From assembly GCF_030580955.1 (NCBI RefSeq), contig NZ_JAUQON010000002.1, positions 248,001 through 312,000 of the forward strand: a stretch of DNA of 64,000 nucleotides, in the 5' to 3' direction. Shown here piece by piece: positions 7,412 through 14,616 of the stretch. The notes under the pieces were generated by a model, which worked only from the letters and a program-made list of their open reading frames with translations, searched no databases and was not told the origin of the DNA. The position numbers were made by a program, and so were the translations under genes. This DNA comes from Hymenobacter convexus. GTDB lineage: Bacteria > Bacteroidota > Bacteroidia > Cytophagales > Hymenobacteraceae. Every line of letters begins with the position of its first letter. The first letter of the stretch is position 1.

Positions 7412-9280
7412 ATGTTTCAGCAAGAAGAATACGACGTCATTGTAGTGGGCGCGGGCCACGCCGGCTGCGAAGCCGCCGCCGCCGCCGCCAACCTCGGCTC
7501 GAAAGTGCTGCTGGTGACGATGAACATGAACACCATCGCCCAGATGTCGTGCAACCCAGCCATGGGCGGCGTGGCCAAGGGCCAGATTGTGCGCGAAATT
7601 GACGCGCTGGGTGGCCAGTCGGGCCTCATCACCGACCAGACCATGATTCAGTTTCGGATGCTGAATCGCTCGAAAGGCCCCGCCATGTGGAGCCCGCGTG
7701 CCCAAAGCGACCGCATGCGCTTCGCCGAAGCCTGGCGCCTGACCCTGGAAGGCATCGCCAACGTGGACTTCTGGCAGGAAGCCGTGACCGGCATCGTGGT
7801 AGAAAACGACACGGCGGTGGGCGTGAAAACGGCCCTAGGCATCGAGTTCCGGGGCAAGTCAGTGGTGCTGACGAATGGCACGTTCCTGAATGGTCTCATC
7901 CACATCGGCGAGAAGAATTTCGGCGGTGGCCGGGCGGCCGAAAAGGGCAGCCGGGGCATCACCGAGCAGTTGGTGGAGCTGGGCTTCGAGGCCGGGCGCA
8001 TGAAAACCGGCACCCCGCCCCGCGTGGACGGCCGCAGCCTCGACTACTCGAAAATGGAAGCGCAGGGCGGCGACGAGGTGCCCAGCAAATTCTCCTACCT
8101 CGACACGCCGCGCCTCACCCAGCAACGTCCCTGCTACATCACCTACACCAACGAGCGGGTACACGACATCCTGCGCGAGGGCTTCGAGAAGTCGCCCATG
8201 TTCCAGGGCCGCATTAAGGGCCTGGGGCCGCGCTACTGCCCGAGCGTGGAGGACAAAATCAACCGCTTTGCCGACAAGGACCGCCACCAGATTTTTGTAG
8301 AACCGGAAGGTTGGAGCACCGTGGAATGCTACATCAACGGCTTCAGTAGCTCGCTGCCGGAGGATGTGCAGTACCGCGCCCTGCGCGAAATTGCGGGCTT
8401 TGAGAACGCCAAGATGTTCCGCCCCGGTTACGCCATCGAGTACGACTTCTTCCCGCCGACCCAGCTTGCGCTCACCCTCGAAACCAAGCTGATTGCGGGG
8501 CTGTATTTCGCGGGCCAGATTAACGGCACTACGGGCTACGAGGAAGCCGCCTGCCAGGGCCTGATGGCCGGTATCAACGCGCACAACAAGGTGCACGGCA
8601 AGGCGCCTTTCATTCTCAAAAGGAGTGAAGCCTATATCGGCGTGCTCATCGACGACCTGGTGAACAAAGGCACGGACGAGCCCTACCGTATGTTCACGAG
8701 TCGCGCCGAGCACCGCATTCTGCTGCGCCAGGATAACGCCGACCTGCGCCTCACGCCGCTGGGCCACGAGCTGGGCCTGGCTTCAGACGAGCGGCTGGAG
8801 CGCGTGCGGATGAAGGAAGCCCAGACCGCCGAAATCGGCACGCTGTTCCAGAAATTCGCCATTGAGCCGGCTGAAATCAACCCGCTCATGGTGGAGTTGG
8901 GCTCGGCCGAAATCCATGAGAAAACCCGCGCCGTGAACCTGCTGCGCCGCCCCAACGTGGAGCTAGTCGACCTGCGCCGCGCCCTGCCCGCGCTAAATGA
9001 AGCCTTGGCCGCTTACGACGCTGAGGCGTTGGAGCAGGCCATTATCAATATCAAGTACGAAACCTACCTGCAGAAGGAGCAGCAGCAGGCCGAGCGCATG
9101 CAGGAGCTGGAAAACTTCGTGATTCAGGGCCGGCTCGACTACCGCGCCATGCCGGCCCTCAGCCACGAGGCCCGCGAAAAGCTCCTCAAGATTCAGCCCG
9201 AAACCATTGGGCAGGCTTCGCGCATCAGCGGCATCTCGCCGGCCGATGTGTCGGTGCTCATGGTGTATCTGGGACGCTAG
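7412..9280 (+). CDS. mnmG: tRNA uridine-5-carboxymethylaminomethyl(34) synthesis enzyme MnmG
   Basis: MnmG (GidA) is the FAD-dependent partner of MnmE that installs the (carboxymethyl)aminomethyl group on wobble uridine 34 of tRNAs in the cytoplasm. The Rossmann FAD motif VVGAGHAGCEAA starts at residue 10, followed by CNPAMGGVAKGQ, the GRAAEKGSRGI region, PPRVDG, CPSVEDKI and the late FAGQINGTTGYEEAA and FTSRAEHRILLRQDNAD blocks; the C-terminal helical domain ends with ASRISGISPADVSVLMVYL. At 622 residues it is full length. ATG at 7412 (MFQQEEYDVIVVG) is preferred over an in-frame TTG six codons earlier. MnmE is not in the window. mnmG is often close to the origin in bacteria, which agrees with the nearby DnaA boxes. 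Confidence 0.97.
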   Translation: MFQQEEYDVIVVGAGHAGCEAAAAAANLGSKVLLVTMNMNTIAQMSCNPAMGGVAKGQIVREIDALGGQSGLITDQTMIQFRMLNRSKGPAMWSPRAQSDRMRFAEAWRLTLEGIANVDFWQEAVTGIVVENDTAVGVKTALGIEFRGKSVVLTNGTFLNGLIHIGEKNFGGGRAAEKGSRGITEQLVELGFEAGRMKTGTPPRVDGRSLDYSKMEAQGGDEVPSKFSYLDTPRLTQQRPCYITYTNERVHDILREGFEKSPMFQGRIKGLGPRYCPSVEDKINRFADKDRHQIFVEPEGWSTVECYINGFSSSLPEDVQYRALREIAGFENAKMFRPGYAIEYDFFPPTQLALTLETKLIAGLYFAGQINGTTGYEEAACQGLMAGINAHNKVHGKAPFILKRSEAYIGVLIDDLVNKGTDEPYRMFTSRAEHRILLRQDNADLRLTPLGHELGLASDERLERVRMKEAQTAEIGTLFQKFAIEPAEINPLMVELGSAEIHEKTRAVNLLRRPNVELVDLRRALPALNEALAAYDAEALEQAIINIKYETYLQKEQQQAERMQELENFVIQGRLDYRAMPALSHEAREKLLKIQPETIGQASRISGISPADVSVLMVYLGR

Positions 9281-9291
9281 GTTGGCTTTCC

Positions 9292-9389
9292 GAACATCAT
9301 GCTGAGCGCAGCCGAAGCATCTCTACCGCAACAGTAAATGAATTACGTTGCGCGGTAGAGATGCTTCGGCTGCGCTCAGCTTGACGTTC
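9292..9389. repeat. Long inverted repeat family A, copy 1
   Basis: Left arm GAACATCATGCTGAGCGCAG, continuing CCGAAGCATCTCTACCGC, faces a right arm GCGGTAGAGATGCTTCGG continuing CTGCGCTCAGCTTGACGTTC. The arms are about 38 bases, nearly perfect inverses, around a unique spacer of about 20 bases. It lies between mnmG and the methyltransferase gene and could fold as a long cruciform or RNA hairpin. Confidence 0.9.
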
Positions 9390-9504
9390 TTTTTTGCGCT
9401 GAAAACAGTCCGTTCCGTTCCCGCCAAAATCTTGCGAACTTTGCCGGGCTACCCCATACGCTGCGCCGCGCTTGTGCCGGCCGGCTTTGCCTTTAGAAGT
9501 ATCC

Positions 9505-10413
9505 GTGTCCTACGAACGTTTAGATAATTGCCCGGTTTGCGGCAAAACCGAATTCCGTAACAAACTGGTGGTGGAAGACCGCACGGTAAGCCACGAAAGT
9601 TTCGCTATTGTGCAGTGCGCAGGCTGCGGCTTCCAGTTCACCAACCCGCGGCCGAACGAGGCCGAAATCGGCAAATACTACGAGTCGGATGCCTACGTGT
9701 CGCACAACAGTGCCGCCCAGGGCTTCGTGAACCAGGCTTACCGGGTGGCGCGGTTTTTCACCATGCGCCGCAAGGTGAGCTTGCTGAACAAGCTGGCCCC
9801 GCGCCGGGGCAAGATGCTGGATTACGGCTGCGGCACGGGGCATTTCCTGGCTGCCGCCAAGGCCGCACGCTGGCAGGTGGCCGGCCTGGAACCCAACGCC
9901 CGCGCCCGCGAGGAAGCCAGCCAGCGCCTCGGCCAGCCCATCGGGCAGGAGAGCTTGGCGCAGTTTCAGCCCGGCACTTTTGATGCGATTACGCTCTGGC
10001 ACGTGCTGGAGCACATCCATACCCTGAATGAGACGCTGGCTCAGCTGGTGGCTTTGCTGAAGCCTGACGGCGTGCTGCTCATTGCCGTGCCCAACGTGGA
10101 AAGCCTCGACGCCCAGCACTACCGCGAGCTGTGGGCGGCCTATGACGTGCCGCGCCACCTCTACCACTTCGCGCCCAAAACCATGGCCCAGCTGCTCAAG
10201 AAGCACAAGCTGACCATCCGCCAGACGCTGCCCATGCCGCTCGATGCTTACTACGTGAGCATGCTCAGCGAGAAGCACAAGGCCGAGCGCGCCGGCGGCC
10301 TGCTCACGGTGCTCAAGGCCGGCTACAAGTCGAATGTGTACGCCGAGGAACACGAGGGCCAGTATTCGAGCTTGCTCTACGTGGCCGGGCGGCGCACCCC
10401 GGCCGGCGCCTGA
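9505..10413 (+). CDS. Class I SAM-dependent methyltransferase with N-terminal zinc ribbon
   Basis: A 302-residue protein. The N-terminus has a zinc-ribbon pattern, CPVCG near residue 7 and CAGCGFQFTNPRP near residue 36, as in C-methyltransferases acting on sugars or lipids. A Rossmann methyltransferase domain follows, with motif I MLDYGCGTGHFL near residue 109 and the later FDAITLWHVLEHIH and LLKPDGVLLIAVPN blocks. GTG at 9505 is chosen because it gives the usual short lead to the ribbon; a TTG at 9472 is possible. The stop overlaps the next start as TGATG, implying coupled translation with the following small gene. The methyl acceptor cannot be told. Confidence 0.85.
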   Translation: MSYERLDNCPVCGKTEFRNKLVVEDRTVSHESFAIVQCAGCGFQFTNPRPNEAEIGKYYESDAYVSHNSAAQGFVNQAYRVARFFTMRRKVSLLNKLAPRRGKMLDYGCGTGHFLAAAKAARWQVAGLEPNARAREEASQRLGQPIGQESLAQFQPGTFDAITLWHVLEHIHTLNETLAQLVALLKPDGVLLIAVPNVESLDAQHYRELWAAYDVPRHLYHFAPKTMAQLLKKHKLTIRQTLPMPLDAYYVSMLSEKHKAERAGGLLTVLKAGYKSNVYAEEHEGQYSSLLYVAGRRTPAGA

Positions 10414-10706
10414 TGCATCGGGCGGCGCGCCGGTGGGGGAGGGGCGTGGCGCTGGCCGCGTGCCTGCTGCCGGCCGCCCACGCCCAAACGGTGCCCGCGC
10501 CGCCACCCGCGCCCATCGCTTCGCCGCGGCCCGACTCGGTAAAAACTCCGGCGCCGACCTTTGTGGCCGATACCGCCCGCACGGTTACCGTCGTTACCAC
10601 CGAGCCGAGCGATGCCGTCACGCGCCGCCTGGCCTGGCGCATCGGGGCGGCCATTGTTGTTCTCACGCTTTCCACGCTGCTTCTCTATAATGTCCGTTCG
10701 CGTTGA
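10413..10706 (+). CDS. Small secreted or membrane protein, unknown function
   Basis: A 97-residue protein with an N-terminal signal peptide (ALAACLLPAAHAQ, cleavage likely after AHA), a Pro/Ala/Thr-rich middle and a C-terminal hydrophobic segment (IGAAIVVLTLSTLLLYNV) near residues 74-92. It overlaps the methyltransferase stop by one base and the following lipoprotein gene by 17 bases, so all three genes are probably translated as one unit. I do not recognise the family. The double overlap and well-formed signal peptide argue that it is a real gene. Confidence 0.65.
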   Translation: MHRAARRWGRGVALAACLLPAAHAQTVPAPPPAPIASPRPDSVKTPAPTFVADTARTVTVVTTEPSDAVTRRLAWRIGAAIVVLTLSTLLLYNVRSR

Positions 10707-12324
10707 ACTGCTGGCTTTGCTGGCGCTGGTTGCCTTGCTTGAAAGCTGCGCCGCCGTGGCCCCGCCCCTGGGCGGCCCGCGCGACCGAATTGCGCCGCGC
10801 CGCATTGCCAGCTCGCCCGACAGCGCGGCCCGCAACGTGAAGCAGCAGTTCGTGCGCCTGGAGTTTTCGGAGCCCGTCATCACCAAAGAGCTGAGCAAAA
10901 ACCTGCTCATCACGCCCCAGCTGGCCGAAGACAACCCCTACAAGCTGCGCGAAGACCGCAACTCCGTGACGCTGCTTTTCGACAAGCCGCTGGACCCGAA
11001 CACCACCTACAGCTTCAATTTCCGCGAGGGCATCGTGGACATCACTGAAGGCCTGCCGGCCAAAAACGCGGTGGTCAACTTCAGCACCGGCGCCGTTCTC
11101 GATTCGGGCCGCGTGACGGGCACCGTCACCGACCTGCTCACCGCCAAGCCCGTGGGCGATGCCAGCATCGGCCTCTACCGCACCATCGACACGGCCGGCG
11201 TGCGCCGTGGCCGGCCCTACTACACCGCCCTCACCGACAAGGAAGGCAGATTCAGCCTGGGCTTTTTGAAGGACGGCACTTACAAAATTTACGCCATCGG
11301 CGATAAGAACAACAACGGCCGCTACGACGACGGCGAGAAAATTGCCTACCTGCCCGCGCCCATCACCATTGCTGGCCGCACCGGCCAGCCCGTGGCCCTG
11401 GTGCTCACCCAGCCCGACCGCCGCCCGCCGCTGCTCACCACCCGCACGCCCAGCCCTACGCAGCTACGCCTGGGGTTCAACGAAGCCCTGCGCACCGCCA
11501 CGCTGACTTCGCTGGGCGCTGGCCCCAGGCCCGAGGCCTTGGCCGAAGCCACTCAGCTCACCGACCGGGGCCGCACCCTGGTGCTCTTCAAAACGCCGGA
11601 CGTGGGCGATGGCCGCTACCTCCTCAACATGGCCGACAGCACCGGCAACGTGGGCCACGACACCCTGCAAGTGAAGTTCCCGGTGCCGCCCGCCACGGCC
11701 AAAAAAGTAGCCCTGACTGCTCTATACAACGTGGAAGGAAGCCCGCGCAAAGTGTATCCCGAGGGCCAGGTGCGCTTCCAGTTTCTGGTGCCGGTGCGCG
11801 TGGCCAGCGACAAGCCGTTCGGCACGCTCATCGAAGATTCGACCAAGCGCCGCCCCCTCCGCCTACCCGCCGACGGCACTCTCAACGCCGACCGCACCGA
11901 GCTGACCGTGCGCTTCAACAGCAAGGCCAAAACCCGGCTCGAAATCGTGCTCGACAGCACGGCCATCACCGCCGTCACGGGCCAGAACCTCCGTTTGCGG
12001 CCCCTGCGCCTGGGCATCAGCGAGCAGGATGTGTCGACCAGCCTGTCGGGCACCATCACCACAAAGGAGAAGAATTTCGAGCTGCAGCTCCTCGATTCCA
12101 AGCTGCAAGTGGTGGCCAGCCTGGCCTCGCCCAAAGGCAAATACCTTTTTTCCGACATCGCGCCCGGCACCTACCGCCTGCGCGTGCTGATTGATGCCGA
12201 CGGCGACGGCCGCTGGCGCGGCGGCGACCCCAACCTGCTGCTCCCGCCCGAGCCCGTGTACCTCGACCCCAAGCTCCAGCAGGTACGGGCCGGGTTTGAT
12301 ATCGAGGAGCCGCTTTCGTTCTAG
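10690..12324 (+). CDS. Ig-like (Big_5 type) domain lipoprotein
   Basis: A 544-residue exported lipoprotein. The signal peptide ends in the lipobox LESC (Cys near residue 17). Next comes a Big_5-like bacterial Ig domain, recognised by FVRLEFSEPVITKELSKNLLI and NTTYSFNFREGIVDITEG, then carboxypeptidase-regulatory-like beta-sandwich parts (VTGTVTDLLTAKPVGDASIGL and YTALTDKEGRFSLGFLKDGTYKIYAIGDKNNNGRYD, Ca-binding-like). A similar DADGDGRW motif recurs near the C-terminus. Proteins of this kind are common Bacteroidota surface lipoproteins without a known reaction. ATG at 10690 is chosen because the lipoprotein signal begins there; it overlaps the upstream gene. The stop is the last before the DnaA-box region. 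Confidence 0.8.
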   Translation: MSVRVELLALLALVALLESCAAVAPPLGGPRDRIAPRRIASSPDSAARNVKQQFVRLEFSEPVITKELSKNLLITPQLAEDNPYKLREDRNSVTLLFDKPLDPNTTYSFNFREGIVDITEGLPAKNAVVNFSTGAVLDSGRVTGTVTDLLTAKPVGDASIGLYRTIDTAGVRRGRPYYTALTDKEGRFSLGFLKDGTYKIYAIGDKNNNGRYDDGEKIAYLPAPITIAGRTGQPVALVLTQPDRRPPLLTTRTPSPTQLRLGFNEALRTATLTSLGAGPRPEALAEATQLTDRGRTLVLFKTPDVGDGRYLLNMADSTGNVGHDTLQVKFPVPPATAKKVALTALYNVEGSPRKVYPEGQVRFQFLVPVRVASDKPFGTLIEDSTKRRPLRLPADGTLNADRTELTVRFNSKAKTRLEIVLDSTAITAVTGQNLRLRPLRLGISEQDVSTSLSGTITTKEKNFELQLLDSKLQVVASLASPKGKYLFSDIAPGTYRLRVLIDADGDGRWRGGDPNLLLPPEPVYLDPKLQQVRAGFDIEEPLSF

Positions 12325-12599
12325 CTGCGCCTTTAACTATTTTTTCGAGCCCCGGCCGGGCGGTACCTCTTTGGTTGAGGGCCGCTTGGCCGGGGCTCTG
12401 GCGTTGTACCCGTTTCGTGGCAGTTTGCTGATTGGGGCTTGTGCTGGGATTATGCCCGTTTCGAAGTGCTTTTTAAGACTAGGCGAACAGATGTAGAGAC
12501 GCGACACTTCGCGTCTCGGCGTTGCACTATGCACTGAAGGCACGATTCTGAAGACGCGAAGTGTCGCGTCTCTACATCCCTTCCGTGATATTGCGCCCA
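12325..12599. other. Non-coding stretch between the lipoprotein gene and the DnaA-box cluster
   Basis: About 275 bases without a supportable gene. A C/G-rich hairpin-like segment (GCCCCGGCCGGGC near 12350) follows the lipoprotein stop, then repeat family B copy 2 at 12493-12575. The antisense frames here are open but lack any recognisable protein character. Confidence 0.6.
12493..12575. repeat. Intergenic inverted repeat family B, copy 2
   Basis: The left arm starts GTAGAGACGCGACACTTCGC and the right arm ends GTGTCGCGTCTCTAC, identical to copy 1 at 6.4 kb over almost the whole arm, but with an unrelated spacer. It borders the DnaA-box cluster. Confidence 0.9.
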
Positions 12600-13130
12600 A
12601 GGCTTTCCCTATCGAATCCACACCTGCCGACAGGCTTTCGTGGATAGCCAAAGCTTGATTCCAGTTACTGAGGGCATTTTTAGGCAATAATCCACCGGTT
12701 TTCCACGGGCTTTTCCACAGCGTTTTGGGCTTGTGGGAAATTTCGGGGATAACCTGGGGGAAACATGGGGAGAAGCGGGGGATAAGTGGGGCACAAGTTT
12801 TTTTGGTGCTTTCAGCGCCCGCACAGGGCATTTTCCCCGTGGATAACCGTGGATAACTTCCCCAGCCCAGCAGCCCTTCCCACACCACCGTTTTTGGTGG
12901 GGATAGCAAAATGTGGAAACCCGGTGGAGATGTTGAAAATTAATCCAACCATCAGTTAATGAGTACTTTATTTTCCACAATGCCGGTGGATATTGCGTGG
13001 ATAAGGCTCGTGTTTCCCCCATGTTATCCACGCTGGGGATAACCTTCAAGGCTTATCCACTTATCAACGGACCTAATGAGTGGAAACAAAAAGAGTTTTT
13101 TAGAAAAAAATTTAATTAAAAAGTAAGATT
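12600..13130. other. Probable chromosomal replication origin (oriC): DnaA-box cluster plus A/T-rich block
   Basis: Five 9-mers differ from the DnaA box TTATCCACA only in the last base: 12838-12846 and 12848-12856 (tandem, 10 bases apart, minus sense), 12996-13004 (minus), 13024-13032 and 13053-13061 (plus). Two TTTTCCACA boxes (12711-12719, 12971-12979) and several weaker TGGATA, TGTGGAAA and GGGGATAA variants fill the space. Directly after the last boxes is an A/T-rich run, 13085-13130, a candidate unwinding element in an otherwise GC-rich genome. No gene fits the 1-kb gap. Gene neighbourhood (mnmG on one side, recF/dciA and a parS site on the other) agrees. DnaA itself is not in the window, and cumulative GC skew was not computed. 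Confidence 0.8.
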
Positions 13131-13326
13131 GGGGAAAAACGCGAGTCAAGCGTTTTTTGGCTCAGGGGCTTTTTCCATTTCAAGTGTTCGTTCCAGCTTG
13201 AGGGCTGAGCTTCTAAAAAGCCTGCTTCAAAAAAAAGCTGCCCCGCCGCCGGACTTTAAAAAAGGCGGCTCACGGTTTTTGCGCGAATCCGTATGGGTTA
13301 TGCACAACGCCCCAACACTTGTCCCC

Positions 13327-13821
13327 ATGCCGTTCGATTACACCCTCGATTTCCATACCGTCGACTTCCGTCAGCACCCCGAACTCTATCGCGTGGGCCG
13401 GGGCGAGCAGGGCGTGCTGCTGGTGCAGCCCTACAAGGGCGAAATTTTGCCGCACTGGCGCTTCAAAGACGCTGCCGCGGCTCGGGAGTCGTCGGAGACG
13501 ATTTACGGCCTGTTTGAAGCTTATTTAAAGGCCCACGATTTTGTGGGAGCCGACATGGCCCGCAAATTCATCCAGATGGGTTTCACCCGGGCCCGGCGCT
13601 ACGCCAACCACAAAGGCGGCAAGAAATACGATGGCCCCGTGCCCGACGACAAAAAAGGCCAGAGCGGCGCTCACGGCCGCGCCGAGTTGCCCCGCACCAC
13701 TCACCCCGATGTGGACAAGGTGGAAGCCGCCGCCATATTCAAGCGCAAGTGGGACGAGGCCAAGGCCAACCCGGAATACATCCGACAAAAAGAAGCTTTT
13801 GTGGAAAAGTATGGCAAGTAG
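13327..13821 (+). CDS. DUF4385 family protein
   Basis: A 164-residue soluble protein of the DUF4385 family, function unknown. The typical opening FDYTLDFHTVDFRQHPELYR, the block GRGEQGVLLVQPYKGEILPHWRF and the basic core MARKFIQMGFTRARRYANHKGGKKYD are all visible. The C-terminal third is Lys-rich (IFKRKWDEAKANPEYIRQKEAF). The frame is open upstream into the A/T-rich block, but residues before MPFDYT lack family character, so ATG 13327 is preferred; ATG 13300 is an alternative. The gene sits between the two groups of DnaA boxes. The basic Arg/Lys core suggests nucleic acid or phosphate contacts, which is inference only. Confidence 0.85.
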   Translation: MPFDYTLDFHTVDFRQHPELYRVGRGEQGVLLVQPYKGEILPHWRFKDAAAARESSETIYGLFEAYLKAHDFVGADMARKFIQMGFTRARRYANHKGGKKYDGPVPDDKKGQSGAHGRAELPRTTHPDVDKVEAAAIFKRKWDEAKANPEYIRQKEAFVEKYGK

Positions 13822-13907
13822 CCGATTAGTTGTTCGTTGCTAGTTGGCCATTGTCAGAACTTCAAATACCCTGACAACGGCCAACTAGCAACGAACAACT
13901 AATCGGC
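13821..13907. repeat. Large intergenic hairpin, 37-base arms
   Basis: Arms at 13821-13857 (GCCGATTAGTTGTTCGTTGC onward) and 13871-13907 are inverse with a single mismatch, around a 13-base A/C-rich loop. The left arm begins at the stop codon of the DUF4385 gene. It has no T-run, so it is not a standard terminator; it may be another palindromic repeat class. Confidence 0.9.
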
Positions 13908-13911
13908 TGCC

Positions 13912-13919
13912 TACCTTTG
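13912..13919 (+). promoter_or_regulatory. -7 promoter box
   Basis: TACCTTTG fits TAnnTTTG exactly, 24 bases before the ATG at 13944. No clear -33 TTG at the usual distance; the upstream DNA is the 37-base hairpin arm. Confidence 0.5.
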
Positions 13920-13943
13920 CTTACTACCCTTCACCCCAACCGC

Positions 13944-14429
13944 ATGAGCACCACGCAACCCTCCAGCATCGAGGAAAACGAAATTATACTGGGCACCGGC
14001 ATGGGCCCCCTACGCTTCGGCGCCACCATGGACGAAGTGCGCACCCTGGTGGGCGAGCCCGAGGAAATCGAGGAGTCGGACGACGACGACGATTTCGAGC
14101 ACCAGGCCTGGAACTACCACGAGGAAGACTACCTGCTGTCGCTCTACTTCGACCGCGAAGACGACTTCCGCCTGAGCTGCATCGAAACCGACAACCCCAG
14201 CATGCGCCTCTTCGGCGAAGCCATTTTCGGCCAGAGCCTGGAGCAGGTGAAGGCCCTGATGGCTCGCCACAACCAGCCCACCCCCGAAGTGGAAACCATG
14301 GACGAAGGCGCCGTGCGCCTGTCCTACGAAAAGTCGATGATTGACCTGTACTTTGAAGAAGGCGAGCTGCAGTTTGTCAATTTCGGCGTCTTCATCAACG
14401 ACGATATGGAGGTACAGTGGCCCAAGTAG
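13944..14429 (+). CDS. Acidic hypothetical protein
   Basis: A 161-residue, strongly acidic cytoplasmic protein of unknown function. A run EEIEESDDDDDFE lies near residue 40, and the rest is an alternating alpha/beta-like sequence with two similar halves: GMGPLRFGATMDEVRTLVGEP and IFGQSLEQVKALMARHNQP, each a strand-helix unit followed by acidic beta strands ending in SLYFDRED and DLYFEEGEL. This internal symmetry suggests a duplicated fold of the kind seen in small immunity-like or binding proteins. No catalytic motif is apparent. The start follows a good -7 box by 24 bases. Perfect DnaA boxes begin nine bases after its stop. Confidence 0.75.
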   Translation: MSTTQPSSIEENEIILGTGMGPLRFGATMDEVRTLVGEPEEIEESDDDDDFEHQAWNYHEEDYLLSLYFDREDDFRLSCIETDNPSMRLFGEAIFGQSLEQVKALMARHNQPTPEVETMDEGAVRLSYEKSMIDLYFEEGELQFVNFGVFINDDMEVQWPK

Positions 14430-14437
14430 TAGCGTAC

Positions 14438-14472
14438 TTATCCACATTTATCCGGTTTTTTACTGTGGATAA
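14438..14472. promoter_or_regulatory. Inverted pair of perfect DnaA boxes
   Basis: TTATCCACA (14438-14446) on the plus strand and TGTGGATAA (14464-14472), its inverse, match the DnaA box 9/9. They lie 1.38 kb from the nearest box of the main cluster, separated by two small genes. They could form the second half of a bipartite origin, or a titration site. Confidence 0.75.
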
Positions 14473-14555
14473 GTGGACAAGTCACTAAAAACACTAGGGT
14501 TATCCCCCAAACTTGGCCTTTTTGTAGCAAGCCCCGGCTTTGCTAAAATGCCGAG

Positions 14556-14596
14556 CACGAAAAAGGCTGCCCCGTTGAAGGGCAGCCTTTTTCGTG
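14556..14596. terminator. Bidirectional terminator before the phosphate permease gene end
   Basis: CACGAAAAAGGCTGCCC (14556-14572) is the exact inverse of GGGCAGCCTTTTTCGTG (14580-14596) around a seven-base loop, with T-runs on both strands. It ends the minus-strand pit gene and can stop readthrough from the plus side. Confidence 0.85.
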
Positions 14597-14616
14597 TTTT
14601 AGCGAGTAAGGTTCAG

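Noticed and set aside
9292-9389. Could the family A repeats be a CRISPR array?
   Set aside because: Copies are single and kilobases apart, with inverted arms rather than direct repeats with regular spacers, and no cas genes are present.
9472-9504. TTG start for the methyltransferase gene
   Set aside because: GTG at 9505 brings the zinc-ribbon to the usual distance, and the DNA before it overlaps a promoter-like stretch.
12337-13049. Antisense frames in the DnaA-box region
   Set aside because: They have no recognisable protein character and their codon use comes from the repeated TGGATAA/TTATCCA motifs; the DNA itself explains the pattern as a binding-site cluster.
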